From Bacteroidales bacterium (GTDB taxonomy: Bacteria; Bacteroidota; Bacteroidia; Bacteroidales; P3), in the NCBI GenBank assembly GCA_017449525.1, contig JAFTFL010000006.1, forward strand, positions 118,381 through 182,380: 64,000 nt of DNA, read 5' to 3'. Shown piece by piece: positions 16,061 through 24,619 of this stretch; positions within the stretch are counted from its first letter, which is position 1; every line of letters begins with the position of its first letter. The notes under the pieces were generated by a model that was not told the origin of the DNA, searched no databases, and worked only from the letters and a program-made list of their open reading frames with translations. The translations under genes and the position numbers were made by a program.

Positions 16061-17710
16061 ATGAAACGCACACACATCCTGCCGGTACTGCTAATAGCCG
16101 GCCTACTGCTGCATACCGTCCCCTCTACGGCTCAAAACGACAAGAGCTTCGAAATATCCAAGAATCTTGAAATCTTTGCCAAGATATTCAAAGACGTCAA
16201 CGCCCACTACGTGGACGAGATAGAGCCAGGCAAAGTAGTCAAGACAGCCATCGATGCCATGCTGTCTTCGCTCGACCCCTACACCAACTACTATCCTGAA
16301 TCAGACATGGAGGATGTGAAGCTGCAGCTCTTAGGCGAATATGGCGGCATAGGTGCACTCATCCACCAAAAGGGAGAGGACGTCTTTATCTCGTCTCCCT
16401 ACGAAGGTCTCCCAGCGGACCAAGCCGGACTGCGTGCGGGCGACCGCATCATCAGCGTCGGGGGTGAGAGCGCCAAAGGAAAGACCACGGCCGAAGTCAG
16501 TTCGATACTGCGCGGCCAGGCGGGCACCCCCATCACTCTCAAGCTGGAGCGCAACGGCGAAACCTTTGAGCGTACGCTCGTGCGCCGTGCTATCAAGCTG
16601 GAGAATGTGCCATACTATGGACTCGTCGGCAGCGACATCGGCTACATCAAACTAAACGAGTTCACCCAGGATGCTGCCAAGAACATACGCGCTGCCCTCT
16701 TGTCCTTGAAGCAGACGCAGCCCGACCTGCGCGGCCTCATCCTTGACCTGCGTGGCAACGGCGGTGGACTGCTCAACGAGGCAGTGGACATCGTCAACCT
16801 CTTCGTGCGACAGGGCGAGCTCATCGTCGAAACGAAAGGCAAGATAGCAGCGCGCAACACGCGCCACTTCACCACCACCAAGCCAGTCGACACCGAGTTG
16901 CCCCTGGTCGTGCTCATCAACGGCTACAGCGCCTCGGCCTCCGAGATTGTGTCGGGCAGCCTGCAGGACCTGGACCGCGCCGTCATTGTGGGCAGCCGCT
17001 CGTTCGGCAAGGGACTTGTGCAAAACATCCTGCCTGAAAACTACAACACCCAGATGAAAATCACCGTGTCGAAGTACTACATACCCTCCGGCCGCTGTAT
17101 TCAAGCCCTCGACTATGCGCACCGCGACGAGAATGGTCGTGCCACCAAAATACCCGACTCGCTCAAGACCGCCTTCAAGACACGTCATGGACGCACCGTG
17201 TACGACGGCTTCGGCATCGAGCCCGACGTAGAGATGAAGGACCAATACATGTCAAGTATCTCGATGGAACTGGTGGCCAAACTGCACTACTTTGACTACG
17301 CCACCCGCTTCCGCCGCGAACACGAGTCGATCGCCAAGCCTTCGGAATTCGAAATCACAGACAACATCTACAACGACTTCAAACAATATCTCTCCACCCA
17401 AAAGCTGGACTACTCGACCGCCACGGAGCATGCGCTTAAGGAGCTACGCAAAGTGGCCAAAGAGGAAAACTACCTCGACTCCATAGCCCCCACCCTGGAC
17501 GCGCTGGAGCAACGCTTTAGGGATGACAAGGCGGGAGACCTCGACAAGTTCCGCCCCGAAGTTGCGTCGCTGCTCAAGAGCGAAATACTATCGCGCTACT
17601 ACTACGAGAGGGGACGCATCGAAGGCTCACTGCGTGGAGACCCCGACGTAGAGAAAGCCATCGAAATACTGCACGACCCAGCCCAGTACAAAAAACTGCT
17701 GAGCAAATAA
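16061..17710 (+). CDS. ctpA: S41 family C-terminal processing peptidase
   Basis: A 549-residue periplasmic serine protease of the CtpA/Prc type. It has a signal peptide (MKRTHILPVLLIAGLLLHTVPSTAQ), an N-terminal helical cap (DPYTNYYPESD), a PDZ domain at about residues 95-175 (GLPADQAGLRAGDRIISVGGES), and the catalytic core with LDLRGNGGGLLNEA, the Ser nucleophile in YSASASEIVSGSLQD and the Lys general base in SRSFGKGLVQ. The C-terminal extension of about 170 residues is usual for Bacteroidota copies. Probable targets are C-termini of envelope proteins. Confidence 0.93.
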   Translation: MKRTHILPVLLIAGLLLHTVPSTAQNDKSFEISKNLEIFAKIFKDVNAHYVDEIEPGKVVKTAIDAMLSSLDPYTNYYPESDMEDVKLQLLGEYGGIGALIHQKGEDVFISSPYEGLPADQAGLRAGDRIISVGGESAKGKTTAEVSSILRGQAGTPITLKLERNGETFERTLVRRAIKLENVPYYGLVGSDIGYIKLNEFTQDAAKNIRAALLSLKQTQPDLRGLILDLRGNGGGLLNEAVDIVNLFVRQGELIVETKGKIAARNTRHFTTTKPVDTELPLVVLINGYSASASEIVSGSLQDLDRAVIVGSRSFGKGLVQNILPENYNTQMKITVSKYYIPSGRCIQALDYAHRDENGRATKIPDSLKTAFKTRHGRTVYDGFGIEPDVEMKDQYMSSISMELVAKLHYFDYATRFRREHESIAKPSEFEITDNIYNDFKQYLSTQKLDYSTATEHALKELRKVAKEENYLDSIAPTLDALEQRFRDDKAGDLDKFRPEVASLLKSEILSRYYYERGRIEGSLRGDPDVEKAIEILHDPAQYKKLLSK

Positions 17711-17750
17711 TCTCCCCTCACCCCGTCAGCCCACGCACTGCGATACCGTC

Positions 17751-19430
17751 GTGCCCACACCTGTATCCATAGCGGATCTCACACCACGTCAACGGATTCA
17801 CCGCCGCATCTTTCTGCTGCTACTTGCAGTGGCGCTGATAGCCATGACCACGTCAAACTACGTAATGAACATGGCTTGGGTCTTTCTGGGCGTGAACTGG
17901 CTCATCGAAGGTCGCCTGCGCCAAAAGGTGCAGACCCTGCGACGCAGTCCCCTTTTCTTGGTCTACTTCACCTTGATAATGCTGCACGTAGTGTGGCTCA
18001 TTTCAGGCGGCAACATCGCCTACGGACTGGACGACCTCAGGCGCAAGCTGCCCTTACTGGTCATTCCCTTGGTACTGCTCTCCAGCCCCGCCCCTACCAC
18101 GCGCGAGCGGCGGCAGTTGCTCACCCTGTATGCTGGCACAGTGCTGGTGGTGAGCTGCATCAGTATAGCAAGGCTCATTACCCAACCCAACCTGGAATAT
18201 CGCCAACTGGTGCCCTACATATCGCACATACGTTTTGCCCTCAACGTGTGCTTTGTAATTGTACTGCTCCTTGTCGATATGGGACGTAGTCTGACGCAAT
18301 CGACTCTATCCAAGTTCACTCCACATCAACGCGCCGCACTGATAGGTAAGGGTGTGCTCGTGGCATGGTTCATTGCATTCCTACTCGTGCTGCAGTCCTA
18401 CACCTCCATAGCAGTGCTGACAGCCCTCTTGGCTGTAGCCACCCTCGTGCGGTGGAAGCAGTGGCACCAAAGTGCCATACTGCGCATCGCCATCTGCACG
18501 GCCTGTGCAGGCGTAGTGATTCTGATAGGCTGCATAGCCCTTTTCGTCCATAGCTACTACACCCCCATACCCTTAACGCAACAACCACAGCCCGAGTTCA
18601 CTGCCGCTGGCCATCCCTACACCTACGCCCACGACGGTCTCATTGAGAGCGGCAACTATATCAACGACTATGTGTGCGACGAGGAACTGCGCAGCCAGTG
18701 GGGCAAACGCAGCAGTCTCGGCATGGACGATCTCACCGGCAACGGCTACCCCGTGCGCCCGACCCTCATTCGGTACCTCAACGCAATGGGCACCACCAAA
18801 GACAGTGTCGGCATGCAACAGCTAACGGAACGCGACGTGGCAGCCATCGAACGCGGCATTGCCAACCCAGTGTACCTGCGTCGATTCAGTTTGAAGCGCA
18901 TGGTGTACGTCAGCCTCTTCGAGCACGAAAGCCATAAACATCAGCGTGCCGTCAAAGGGTTCAGCATGCTGCAACGGTTCGAATTGTGGAAAGCCGCCCT
19001 GCACGTATTCGAGCAGCACCCTTGGGTAGGCGTAGGCAGTTCCAACACCGTTGACCTATGCCACCAAGAGCTCAGCCGCACACAATCCGAACTAACCAAT
19101 ACCAGCAAGCACATTCACAACCAATATCTGACACTGCTCATATCGTTCGGCCTGCTGGGCTGCTTAATTCTATTGGTAGCCTGCCTACCCCTGCTGCGAA
19201 CATGGTCGCGATGGACACTGCTCTACACACTACACCTAACCATAGTGCTTGTCTCTTGCCTAAGCGAGGACACGTTGGAGACCCTGGCCGGCTGCTGCTT
19301 TGTAGCCGTACTGTCATGCCTCTATGCACCAACCGCAACACCATCCATCAGCGACCATACGACACCCACCCCTCAAGGAAAACAACCATCATGTACAACT
19401 ACCACACCCTGCCAAACGGCATCCGAATAG
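17751..19430 (+). CDS. O-antigen ligase (Wzy_C family) membrane protein
   Basis: A 559-residue polytopic inner-membrane protein with about ten hydrophobic segments. The large periplasmic loop and the conserved segments LWKAALHVFEQHPWVGVGSSN and SKHIHNQYLTLLISFGLLGCLIL are those of the O-antigen ligase/polymerase (Wzy_C) family, which transfer or polymerise glycans outside the membrane. The start is GTG at 17751; the first ATG would remove the first membrane span. The last 40 bases overlap the start of the M16 peptidase gene, which suggests translational coupling. Whether it ligates O-antigen, or glycans to secreted proteins, is not decidable here. Confidence 0.82.
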   Translation: MPTPVSIADLTPRQRIHRRIFLLLLAVALIAMTTSNYVMNMAWVFLGVNWLIEGRLRQKVQTLRRSPLFLVYFTLIMLHVVWLISGGNIAYGLDDLRRKLPLLVIPLVLLSSPAPTTRERRQLLTLYAGTVLVVSCISIARLITQPNLEYRQLVPYISHIRFALNVCFVIVLLLVDMGRSLTQSTLSKFTPHQRAALIGKGVLVAWFIAFLLVLQSYTSIAVLTALLAVATLVRWKQWHQSAILRIAICTACAGVVILIGCIALFVHSYYTPIPLTQQPQPEFTAAGHPYTYAHDGLIESGNYINDYVCDEELRSQWGKRSSLGMDDLTGNGYPVRPTLIRYLNAMGTTKDSVGMQQLTERDVAAIERGIANPVYLRRFSLKRMVYVSLFEHESHKHQRAVKGFSMLQRFELWKAALHVFEQHPWVGVGSSNTVDLCHQELSRTQSELTNTSKHIHNQYLTLLISFGLLGCLILLVACLPLLRTWSRWTLLYTLHLTIVLVSCLSEDTLETLAGCCFVAVLSCLYAPTATPSISDHTTPTPQGKQPSCTTTTPCQTASE

Positions 19431-20611
19431 TCCATCTGCAGAACAATTCACCCGTAACGCATGCTGGAGTTCATATCGGAGTCGGTTCGCGCGACGAGCT
19501 ACAGCCCTCGCGCCACGGCATGGCACACTTTATAGAACACACCCTTTTCAAGGGGACATCGCACCGCAAGGCGTACCACATCCAGAACCGCATTGATGGG
19601 GTTGGGGGCGAACTCAATGCTTTCACCACCAAAGAGGAGACCTGCGTATATGCCTCCACCCTGAGCGAACACCTGGAACGCAGCATTGAACTCTTTGCCG
19701 ACCTGTTGTTTTGCGCCACCTTTCCACAAGCCGAGATAGAGCGCGAGCGTGAGGTAGTGATAGAGGAAATCAACTCCTACCGCGACTATCCCGCAGAACA
19801 GATATTCGACGACTTCGAGGAATTGCTCTACGAAGACCACCCCCTTGCCCACAACATACTGGGCTCGCAACGCAACATCCGCCGCTTCGACACAGCCCAG
19901 CTGTTGGACTTCGTAGCAACTTATTATGTGCCAAGCAACATCACCATAGCAGTAGTGGGCAAGAACGACTTTCGGCAAGTGGTGCGACTCTGTACCAAAT
20001 ACTTTGCCGACCAGAAGGAGCGGGCGGTCGACCTGCAACGCGAAAAGCCAATCCCTCGCCCTACCTTTTCACGCACCGTGCACCATCGCACCCACCAGGC
20101 TCATGTCGTGGTGGGCTGCACCTCTTATAATTTATATGACCAACGCCGCGCCACTATGGCACTGCTGTCTAATATCGTAGGAGGGCCAGCCATGAACTCG
20201 CTGCTCAATACCGCAATACGTGAACGCCACGGCTTCTGCTACACCATCGAAAGCCAGTACACTCCACTGACCGATACTGGGGTGTTTACCATCTACGCTG
20301 GTGTGGAAGTGGCTGCTGCAGACCGCTACATAGAACTGCTGCAACGAGAGCTAAAAAAGATATGCACTACCCCCATCAATGACCGAGCCCTGCGCAAAGC
20401 CGCCAAACAACTATGCACCCAAATGGCCATCAGCAGCGAAGGAGGCCTGAACGAGATGCAATCCATAGGAAAAAGCCTACTGCGCTACGACCACGTTGAT
20501 ACGCTGGAAGAGATGCAACGCGACATAGCCAACGTGTCGCCCCATGACCTCATGCAGACCGCCGCTGAGACGCTGCACCCCGACAACTTGAGCTACCTCA
20601 TCTTTCAATAA
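19391..20611 (+). CDS. M16 family zinc peptidase (insulinase/processing peptidase type)
   Basis: A 406-residue protein starting MYNYHTLPNGIRIVHLQ. It has the inverted zinc motif HFIEH at residues 46-50 and the downstream Glu in EREVVIEEINSYRDYP, followed by the second, inactive half (HVVVGCTSYNLYDQRRATMALLSNIVGG). This is the single-module size of bacterial PqqL/YmxG-type peptidases. No signal peptide is seen, so it may act in the cytoplasm. The longer open frame that starts at 19058 lies inside the preceding gene; ATG 19391 begins at the conserved family start. Confidence 0.92.
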   Translation: MYNYHTLPNGIRIVHLQNNSPVTHAGVHIGVGSRDELQPSRHGMAHFIEHTLFKGTSHRKAYHIQNRIDGVGGELNAFTTKEETCVYASTLSEHLERSIELFADLLFCATFPQAEIEREREVVIEEINSYRDYPAEQIFDDFEELLYEDHPLAHNILGSQRNIRRFDTAQLLDFVATYYVPSNITIAVVGKNDFRQVVRLCTKYFADQKERAVDLQREKPIPRPTFSRTVHHRTHQAHVVVGCTSYNLYDQRRATMALLSNIVGGPAMNSLLNTAIRERHGFCYTIESQYTPLTDTGVFTIYAGVEVAAADRYIELLQRELKKICTTPINDRALRKAAKQLCTQMAISSEGGLNEMQSIGKSLLRYDHVDTLEEMQRDIANVSPHDLMQTAAETLHPDNLSYLIFQ

Positions 20612-20711
20612 CGCCACACGCGGTTTCTCCGCGCATCGCGCACAGGATACGCCGACCTGCAAACAGCACGACGGTGCGAGGTGTTCACAAGTGGAACACA
20701 GGTGGGTATCA

Positions 20712-20743
20712 TTTGTCCACGTGGTAAAAGGTTTGTATCTTTG
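20712..20743 (+). promoter_or_regulatory. Full consensus promoter for rdgB
   Basis: TTTG (20712-20715) and TATCTTTG (20736-20743) are 20 bases apart, matching the Bacteroidota consensus. The box ends only four bases before the rdgB ATG at 20748, so the transcript should have almost no 5' leader. Confidence 0.8.
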
Positions 20744-20747
20744 CAGC

Positions 20748-21335
20748 ATGAGAAAGTTGATATTCGCCACCAACAACACACACAAACTACAAGAAGTTAG
20801 CAGCATGCTCAACGGAGTGGTAGAGCTTAAAAGTCTCGCCGATGTGGGTTTGTCTGGCGAAATACCCGAAACGGCCGACACACTTGAAGGCAACGCGCTG
20901 CAGAAAGCCCAGTGGGTGTACGAACGAACGGGGTGCGACTGCATAGCAGACGACACAGGATTGGAGGTGGACTGCCTCGGTGGGAGACCTGGGGTGTACT
21001 CGGCTCGCTATGCAGGCGAACACTGCTCGCCCGAGGACAACATGAACAAACTCCTTGCCGAAATGGGGTCCAACAGCAATCGTGTCGCCCATTTTCGCAC
21101 CGTCATCTGCCTCATAGAACAAGGCAAGCCACACTATTTTGAAGGACGTGTGGACGGCACCATCCTCACCGAACGACATGGGAACGAGGGATTCGGATAC
21201 GATCCCCTGTTCATGCCCAACCGTTTTGCCGTAAGCTTTGCCGAAATGCCCCCCGAAGTAAAGAACAGCATCAGCCACCGCGCACGTGCTGCTGCCGAGC
21301 TAACCCGATATCTAACTGAGAGCAGTGCTATATAA
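20748..21335 (+). CDS. rdgB: Non-canonical purine NTP pyrophosphatase (RdgB/HAM1)
   Basis: A 195-residue enzyme that hydrolyses dITP, ITP and XTP to monophosphates, cleaning the nucleotide pool. Family marks are KLIFATNNTHKLQEV at the N-terminus (substrate P-loop), IADDTGLEVDCLGGRPGVYSARYAGE in the middle and the C-terminal HGNEGFGYDPLFMP and SISHRARA. Start ATG 20748 places the family N-terminus directly after the promoter. Its neighbour two genes down is purine nucleoside phosphorylase, fitting a purine theme. Confidence 0.96.
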   Translation: MRKLIFATNNTHKLQEVSSMLNGVVELKSLADVGLSGEIPETADTLEGNALQKAQWVYERTGCDCIADDTGLEVDCLGGRPGVYSARYAGEHCSPEDNMNKLLAEMGSNSNRVAHFRTVICLIEQGKPHYFEGRVDGTILTERHGNEGFGYDPLFMPNRFAVSFAEMPPEVKNSISHRARAAAELTRYLTESSAI

Positions 21336-21398
21336 TATAATGTATAAGCGCTGCTGAGACGTGCCCCTCGGCAACGACAGCAACACCCCCTCATCAAC

Positions 21399-21971
21399 AT
21401 GGAATACACCGAAGTTTACCCCATAGAAATTCGAAGCGGATATACCGACAACGGCATCTGCGTCATGATGCTCTATGAACCGCGTGCCAACTTGGACGTA
21501 CCAGTAATGTTGGGTGAACACGAGGCCAACGTCATCATGGTCGAAAAGGAGGGAGTCGTGCCTGCCAGACCTCAGACCCACGAATTGTTGTGCAACATCA
21601 TAGAGAGCTTTAACCTTGTCATCAAAAAGATTACGATAGACAACATGGTGGAGGGCATCTTCTATGCCACACTCCATCTCTCTGACGGTTTTGTGCTCAA
21701 GGAACTGGACTGCCGCGTGAGCGATGCCATCATCATTGCCCTGCACCAAAGCATTCCCATACTCATGAACAGCGAAATACTGAAAGAGGTGGGCTTCCCA
21801 AGCCAGAGTATGGTAACGGTGCAGACAGCCCACGACGAACAGAACCCTCTGGAAGCACTCACACTCGAAGAGCTGGAGCAATTGCTCCTCACATGCGAGA
21901 GGAATGAGGACTACGAACAAGCGGCCATACTCAATCAGCGCATTGAACAACTGCGACAAAACAACCACTAA
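21399..21971 (+). CDS. Bifunctional nuclease (BFN/DUF151) domain protein with UVR tail
   Basis: A 190-residue protein. Residues 1-135 match the BFN (DUF151) domain: EVYPIEIRSGYTDNGICVMMLYE, then VPARPQTHELLCNIIESFN and LDCRVSDAIIIALHQSIPIL. The C-terminus (LEELEQLLLTCERNEDYEQAAILNQRIEQL) is a UVR/UvrBC-type helical hairpin. BFN proteins have been reported to cut DNA and RNA in other organisms, but activity of this bacterial form is unproven. It lies between rdgB and the nucleoside phosphorylase, in one direction. Confidence 0.87.
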   Translation: MEYTEVYPIEIRSGYTDNGICVMMLYEPRANLDVPVMLGEHEANVIMVEKEGVVPARPQTHELLCNIIESFNLVIKKITIDNMVEGIFYATLHLSDGFVLKELDCRVSDAIIIALHQSIPILMNSEILKEVGFPSQSMVTVQTAHDEQNPLEALTLEELEQLLLTCERNEDYEQAAILNQRIEQLRQNNH

Positions 21972-21991
21972 ACATCAACTATCGACAATCT

Positions 21992-22816
21992 ATGGACAAT
22001 CGCATACAACAATATCACGAGGCATCCACCTACATTACAAGCCAATTGAACAACATTCCCAGCACAGCCATCGTGCTGGGTAGCGGGCTCGGCCGTTTGG
22101 CAGACCACCTTGCAAACCCCATCATAATACCATATAGTGCCATACCACACTTCAAGACTTCCACCGCCATAGGCCACAAAGGCAACCTCATCTGTGGCGA
22201 ACTGGACGGGTGTCCATTGATAGCCATGCAGGGGCGCTTCCACTACTACGAAGGCTACAGCATGGAAGAGGTTACGTTCCCTATACGCGTATTGCACTGC
22301 TTGGGCGTACACACCCTTATGGTGTCGAACGCAGCTGGTGGACTTAATCCCCAGTTTAAGGTAGGTGATCTGATGCTAATCTCTGACCACATCAGCTTCA
22401 TGCCCAACCCCCTCATTGGAAAGAATCTTGACGAATTGGGTCCACGCTTCCCTGACATGACCGAGGTGTACAGCCCCCGACTGCGCAAAGCCGCACAGGA
22501 GATTGCCAGCGAGATGGGCATCGGCCTGCATGAAGGCGTATATGTGGCAGAGACCGGCCCTACATATGAAACACCAGCAGAGTACCGCATGTACACCCTA
22601 CTTGGAGGCGACGCGGTGGGCATGAGTACGGTGCCAGAAGTCATTGTGGCGCGTCATTGCGGCATGGAAGTATTCGGCATGAGCGTCATCACTAACTGTG
22701 CGGCCGACTTGGGCAACGGTGTGGTCAATGATGGCAATGATGTCATAGTCGCCGCCAATAGGGCTGGAGACTCCATGGAGAAGGTATTCACCCAACTACT
22801 CAAACACACCCGCTAA
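21992..22816 (+). CDS. punA: Purine nucleoside phosphorylase
   Basis: A 274-residue trimeric-type (PNP class I) enzyme that splits purine nucleosides with phosphate to free base and ribose 1-phosphate. Motifs are VLGSGLGRLAD (phosphate site), GHKGNLICGEL, MQGRFHYYEGYSMEEVTFPIRV, VSNAAGGLN, ETGPTYETPAEYRM with the base-binding Glu, and MSTVPEVIVARHCG followed by TNCAADLGNG. It begins 20 bases after the BFN gene and ends 8 bases before a transporter gene, so it sits in a likely purine-salvage operon. Confidence 0.96.
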   Translation: MDNRIQQYHEASTYITSQLNNIPSTAIVLGSGLGRLADHLANPIIIPYSAIPHFKTSTAIGHKGNLICGELDGCPLIAMQGRFHYYEGYSMEEVTFPIRVLHCLGVHTLMVSNAAGGLNPQFKVGDLMLISDHISFMPNPLIGKNLDELGPRFPDMTEVYSPRLRKAAQEIASEMGIGLHEGVYVAETGPTYETPAEYRMYTLLGGDAVGMSTVPEVIVARHCGMEVFGMSVITNCAADLGNGVVNDGNDVIVAANRAGDSMEKVFTQLLKHTR

Positions 22817-22824
22817 TCCGCCAC

Positions 22825-23760
22825 ATGGCTATCCGAAGTCATATCCGCAGCCTGGTACTCCCACTTGCCATGCTGCTGGCCGTGCTGTTCAACAATGTGT
22901 GCGGTCTATTCTATGGCATTGTGCCCTACTTAGTGTTCACCATGCTATTCCTCAACTATACAGCTATTGATGTGCGCCGCATGCACCCTTCGTGGCTACA
23001 CCTATGGCTGCTACTGTTCCAGGCTGGCATCAGTTTTGCATTCTTCTTGCTCTTACGGCTCACCGCCCTACCACCCGCCCTCAGCGAGGGTATGATGATA
23101 TGCGTACTAACGCCGGTGGCAGCGTCGGTTGTCGTTGTAGCTTGCGCCCTCGGTGCCAATCGAGAATGCGTAACGACCTACACTATCTTGGCCAATCTTA
23201 TGGTGGCCATACTGGCTCCCATCTACTTTTCCTTTATTGGAGTGCATCAGGACTTGCCCTTTGTTGCCTCGTTTTGGAAGATATTCTGCCGCGTGGTACC
23301 ACAGATTGTGTTCCCCTTCATCTTGGCTCTGCTGCTTCAACATTTTCTTCCACGCATTAACAATTTTTTCTGCCGATACAAGAGCATATCACTCTACGTG
23401 TGGGCACTTACATTGACAATTATTCTGGGAAAAACGTTCCACGACGTAGTGGAGATGCCCGACCGCGACGGCACCATGCTATGGCTAATGGCTCTGCTCA
23501 GCGCCTTAATCTGTGCTTTCCAATTCGCTGCAGGCAAGTGGATGGGCTCATTGTTCAACAAGCGCATTGAAGGAGGCCAACTGCTTGGACAAAAAAACAC
23601 CAGTTTTGGTATATGGCTTGCTATTGAGTATCTCAATCCAACCAGTGCTCCCATCAGTGCTGTGGCCATGGCTCTTTACTCAATGTGGCAAAATCTATTC
23701 AATAGTTGGCAGATGTGGCAACACGACAAGCGTGCTACAAACACCGCAAACAACGACTAA
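22825..23760 (+). CDS. Bile acid:sodium symporter (BASS)-like transporter
   Basis: A 311-residue inner-membrane protein with about ten hydrophobic segments. The pattern of an N-terminal five-helix repeat, with MMICVLTPVAASVVVVACALGAN in the crossover region and a second repeat with NTSFGIWLAIEYLNPTSAPISAVAMALYSMWQNLFNSW, is that of the BASS/AEC superfamily. Substrate is unknown; the name reflects fold similarity only. It lies between the purine nucleoside phosphorylase and HAD phosphatase genes with very short gaps. Confidence 0.75.
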   Translation: MAIRSHIRSLVLPLAMLLAVLFNNVCGLFYGIVPYLVFTMLFLNYTAIDVRRMHPSWLHLWLLLFQAGISFAFFLLLRLTALPPALSEGMMICVLTPVAASVVVVACALGANRECVTTYTILANLMVAILAPIYFSFIGVHQDLPFVASFWKIFCRVVPQIVFPFILALLLQHFLPRINNFFCRYKSISLYVWALTLTIILGKTFHDVVEMPDRDGTMLWLMALLSALICAFQFAAGKWMGSLFNKRIEGGQLLGQKNTSFGIWLAIEYLNPTSAPISAVAMALYSMWQNLFNSWQMWQHDKRATNTANND

Positions 23761-23762
23761 CC

Positions 23763-24530
23763 ATGACAAAGGCCATCTTCTTCGACATCGACGGAACTCT
23801 ACTGAGCTATAAGACCCATCGCCTAATGCCTGGCACCATTGAGGCGCTCACCAAATTACATAAAGCTGGTGTATTACTGTTCGTTGCCTCTGGTCGCCCC
23901 ATGGTGCTCATCCCCGACATGCCAATCCCGTTTGATGGCTATATTACCGTCAACGGTGGATATTGTATCAGTGGTGATGAAGTGCTACTCCGTTGCCCCA
24001 TTGCAGCCGAAGATACCGAACGGTGGCTCGATTATGTTGACGCACAACACATGTCGACCATGTGCTTCACGGCACACGACATGTACGTCAACCACATTAC
24101 TCCCGAGGCTGAAGCCCTCCGCAATCAACTTGACTTCACCATGCCTCCCCTACTCCCTCTGAAGGCGATGCATGGCAAAGAGGTATACCAGTTCATAGCC
24201 CTCATGCCCAGTGAACAAGATGCTGACGTGCTGAGTCTATTGCCCAATTGCCGACTGCCTCGGTGGCACGCCGCCTTCACCGATGTCATACCAGCCAACA
24301 GCAGCAAGGCCGCTGGTATCGAGTGCATGTTGAACCACTTCGACCTGAAACCCGAGGAGACCATGGCCTTTGGTGATGGGGCTAACGATGTGGAGATGTT
24401 GCAATACGTAGGGTGCGGTGTTGCCATGGGCAATGCCAGTTCCGAGGTAAAAAAGCAGGCCGACTTCGTAACCCTCACTGCCGACGAAGAGGGCATACTC
24501 CATGCGCTCACACAGCTACACCTTATATAA
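23763..24530 (+). CDS. Cof-type HAD phosphatase
   Basis: A 255-residue HAD-superfamily hydrolase, type IIB cap. Motif I is FFDIDGTLLS (nucleophile and acid/base Asp), motif II lies in LLFVASGRP, motif III is the Lys of SSKAAGIECML, and motif IV is AFGDGANDVEML. Members of this group dephosphorylate sugar phosphates or flavin precursors; the substrate here is not evident. Start ATG 23763 follows the transporter stop by two bases. The stop codon lies within an AT-rich element (24516-24540). Confidence 0.92.
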   Translation: MTKAIFFDIDGTLLSYKTHRLMPGTIEALTKLHKAGVLLFVASGRPMVLIPDMPIPFDGYITVNGGYCISGDEVLLRCPIAAEDTERWLDYVDAQHMSTMCFTAHDMYVNHITPEAEALRNQLDFTMPPLLPLKAMHGKEVYQFIALMPSEQDADVLSLLPNCRLPRWHAAFTDVIPANSSKAAGIECMLNHFDLKPEETMAFGDGANDVEMLQYVGCGVAMGNASSEVKKQADFVTLTADEEGILHALTQLHLI

Positions 24531-24540
24531 TATACAGCAT
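24516..24540 (+). repeat. AT-rich element at the HAD gene end
   Basis: CTACACCTTATATAATATA followed by CAGCAT spans the stop codon of the HAD gene. It closely matches the first 27 bases of the 67-base repeats at 9702 and 9769 and the minus-strand element at 247-270. Confidence 0.4.
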
Positions 24541-24577
24541 TCCGTTCCACACCGCACAAGAAGACACCGCTTTTTCG

Positions 24578-24585
24578 TATTTTTG
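24578..24585 (+). promoter_or_regulatory. Promoter box for the T9SS protease gene
   Basis: TATTTTTG, continued by CA, lies 35 bases upstream of ATG 24620 and fits TAnnTTTG. The word TCGTATYTTTGC is shared with the promoter of the next T9SS cargo gene at 26454. Confidence 0.6.
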
Positions 24586-24619
24586 CACCCTCACATCGTA
24601 CACCATATAGCATTACATC

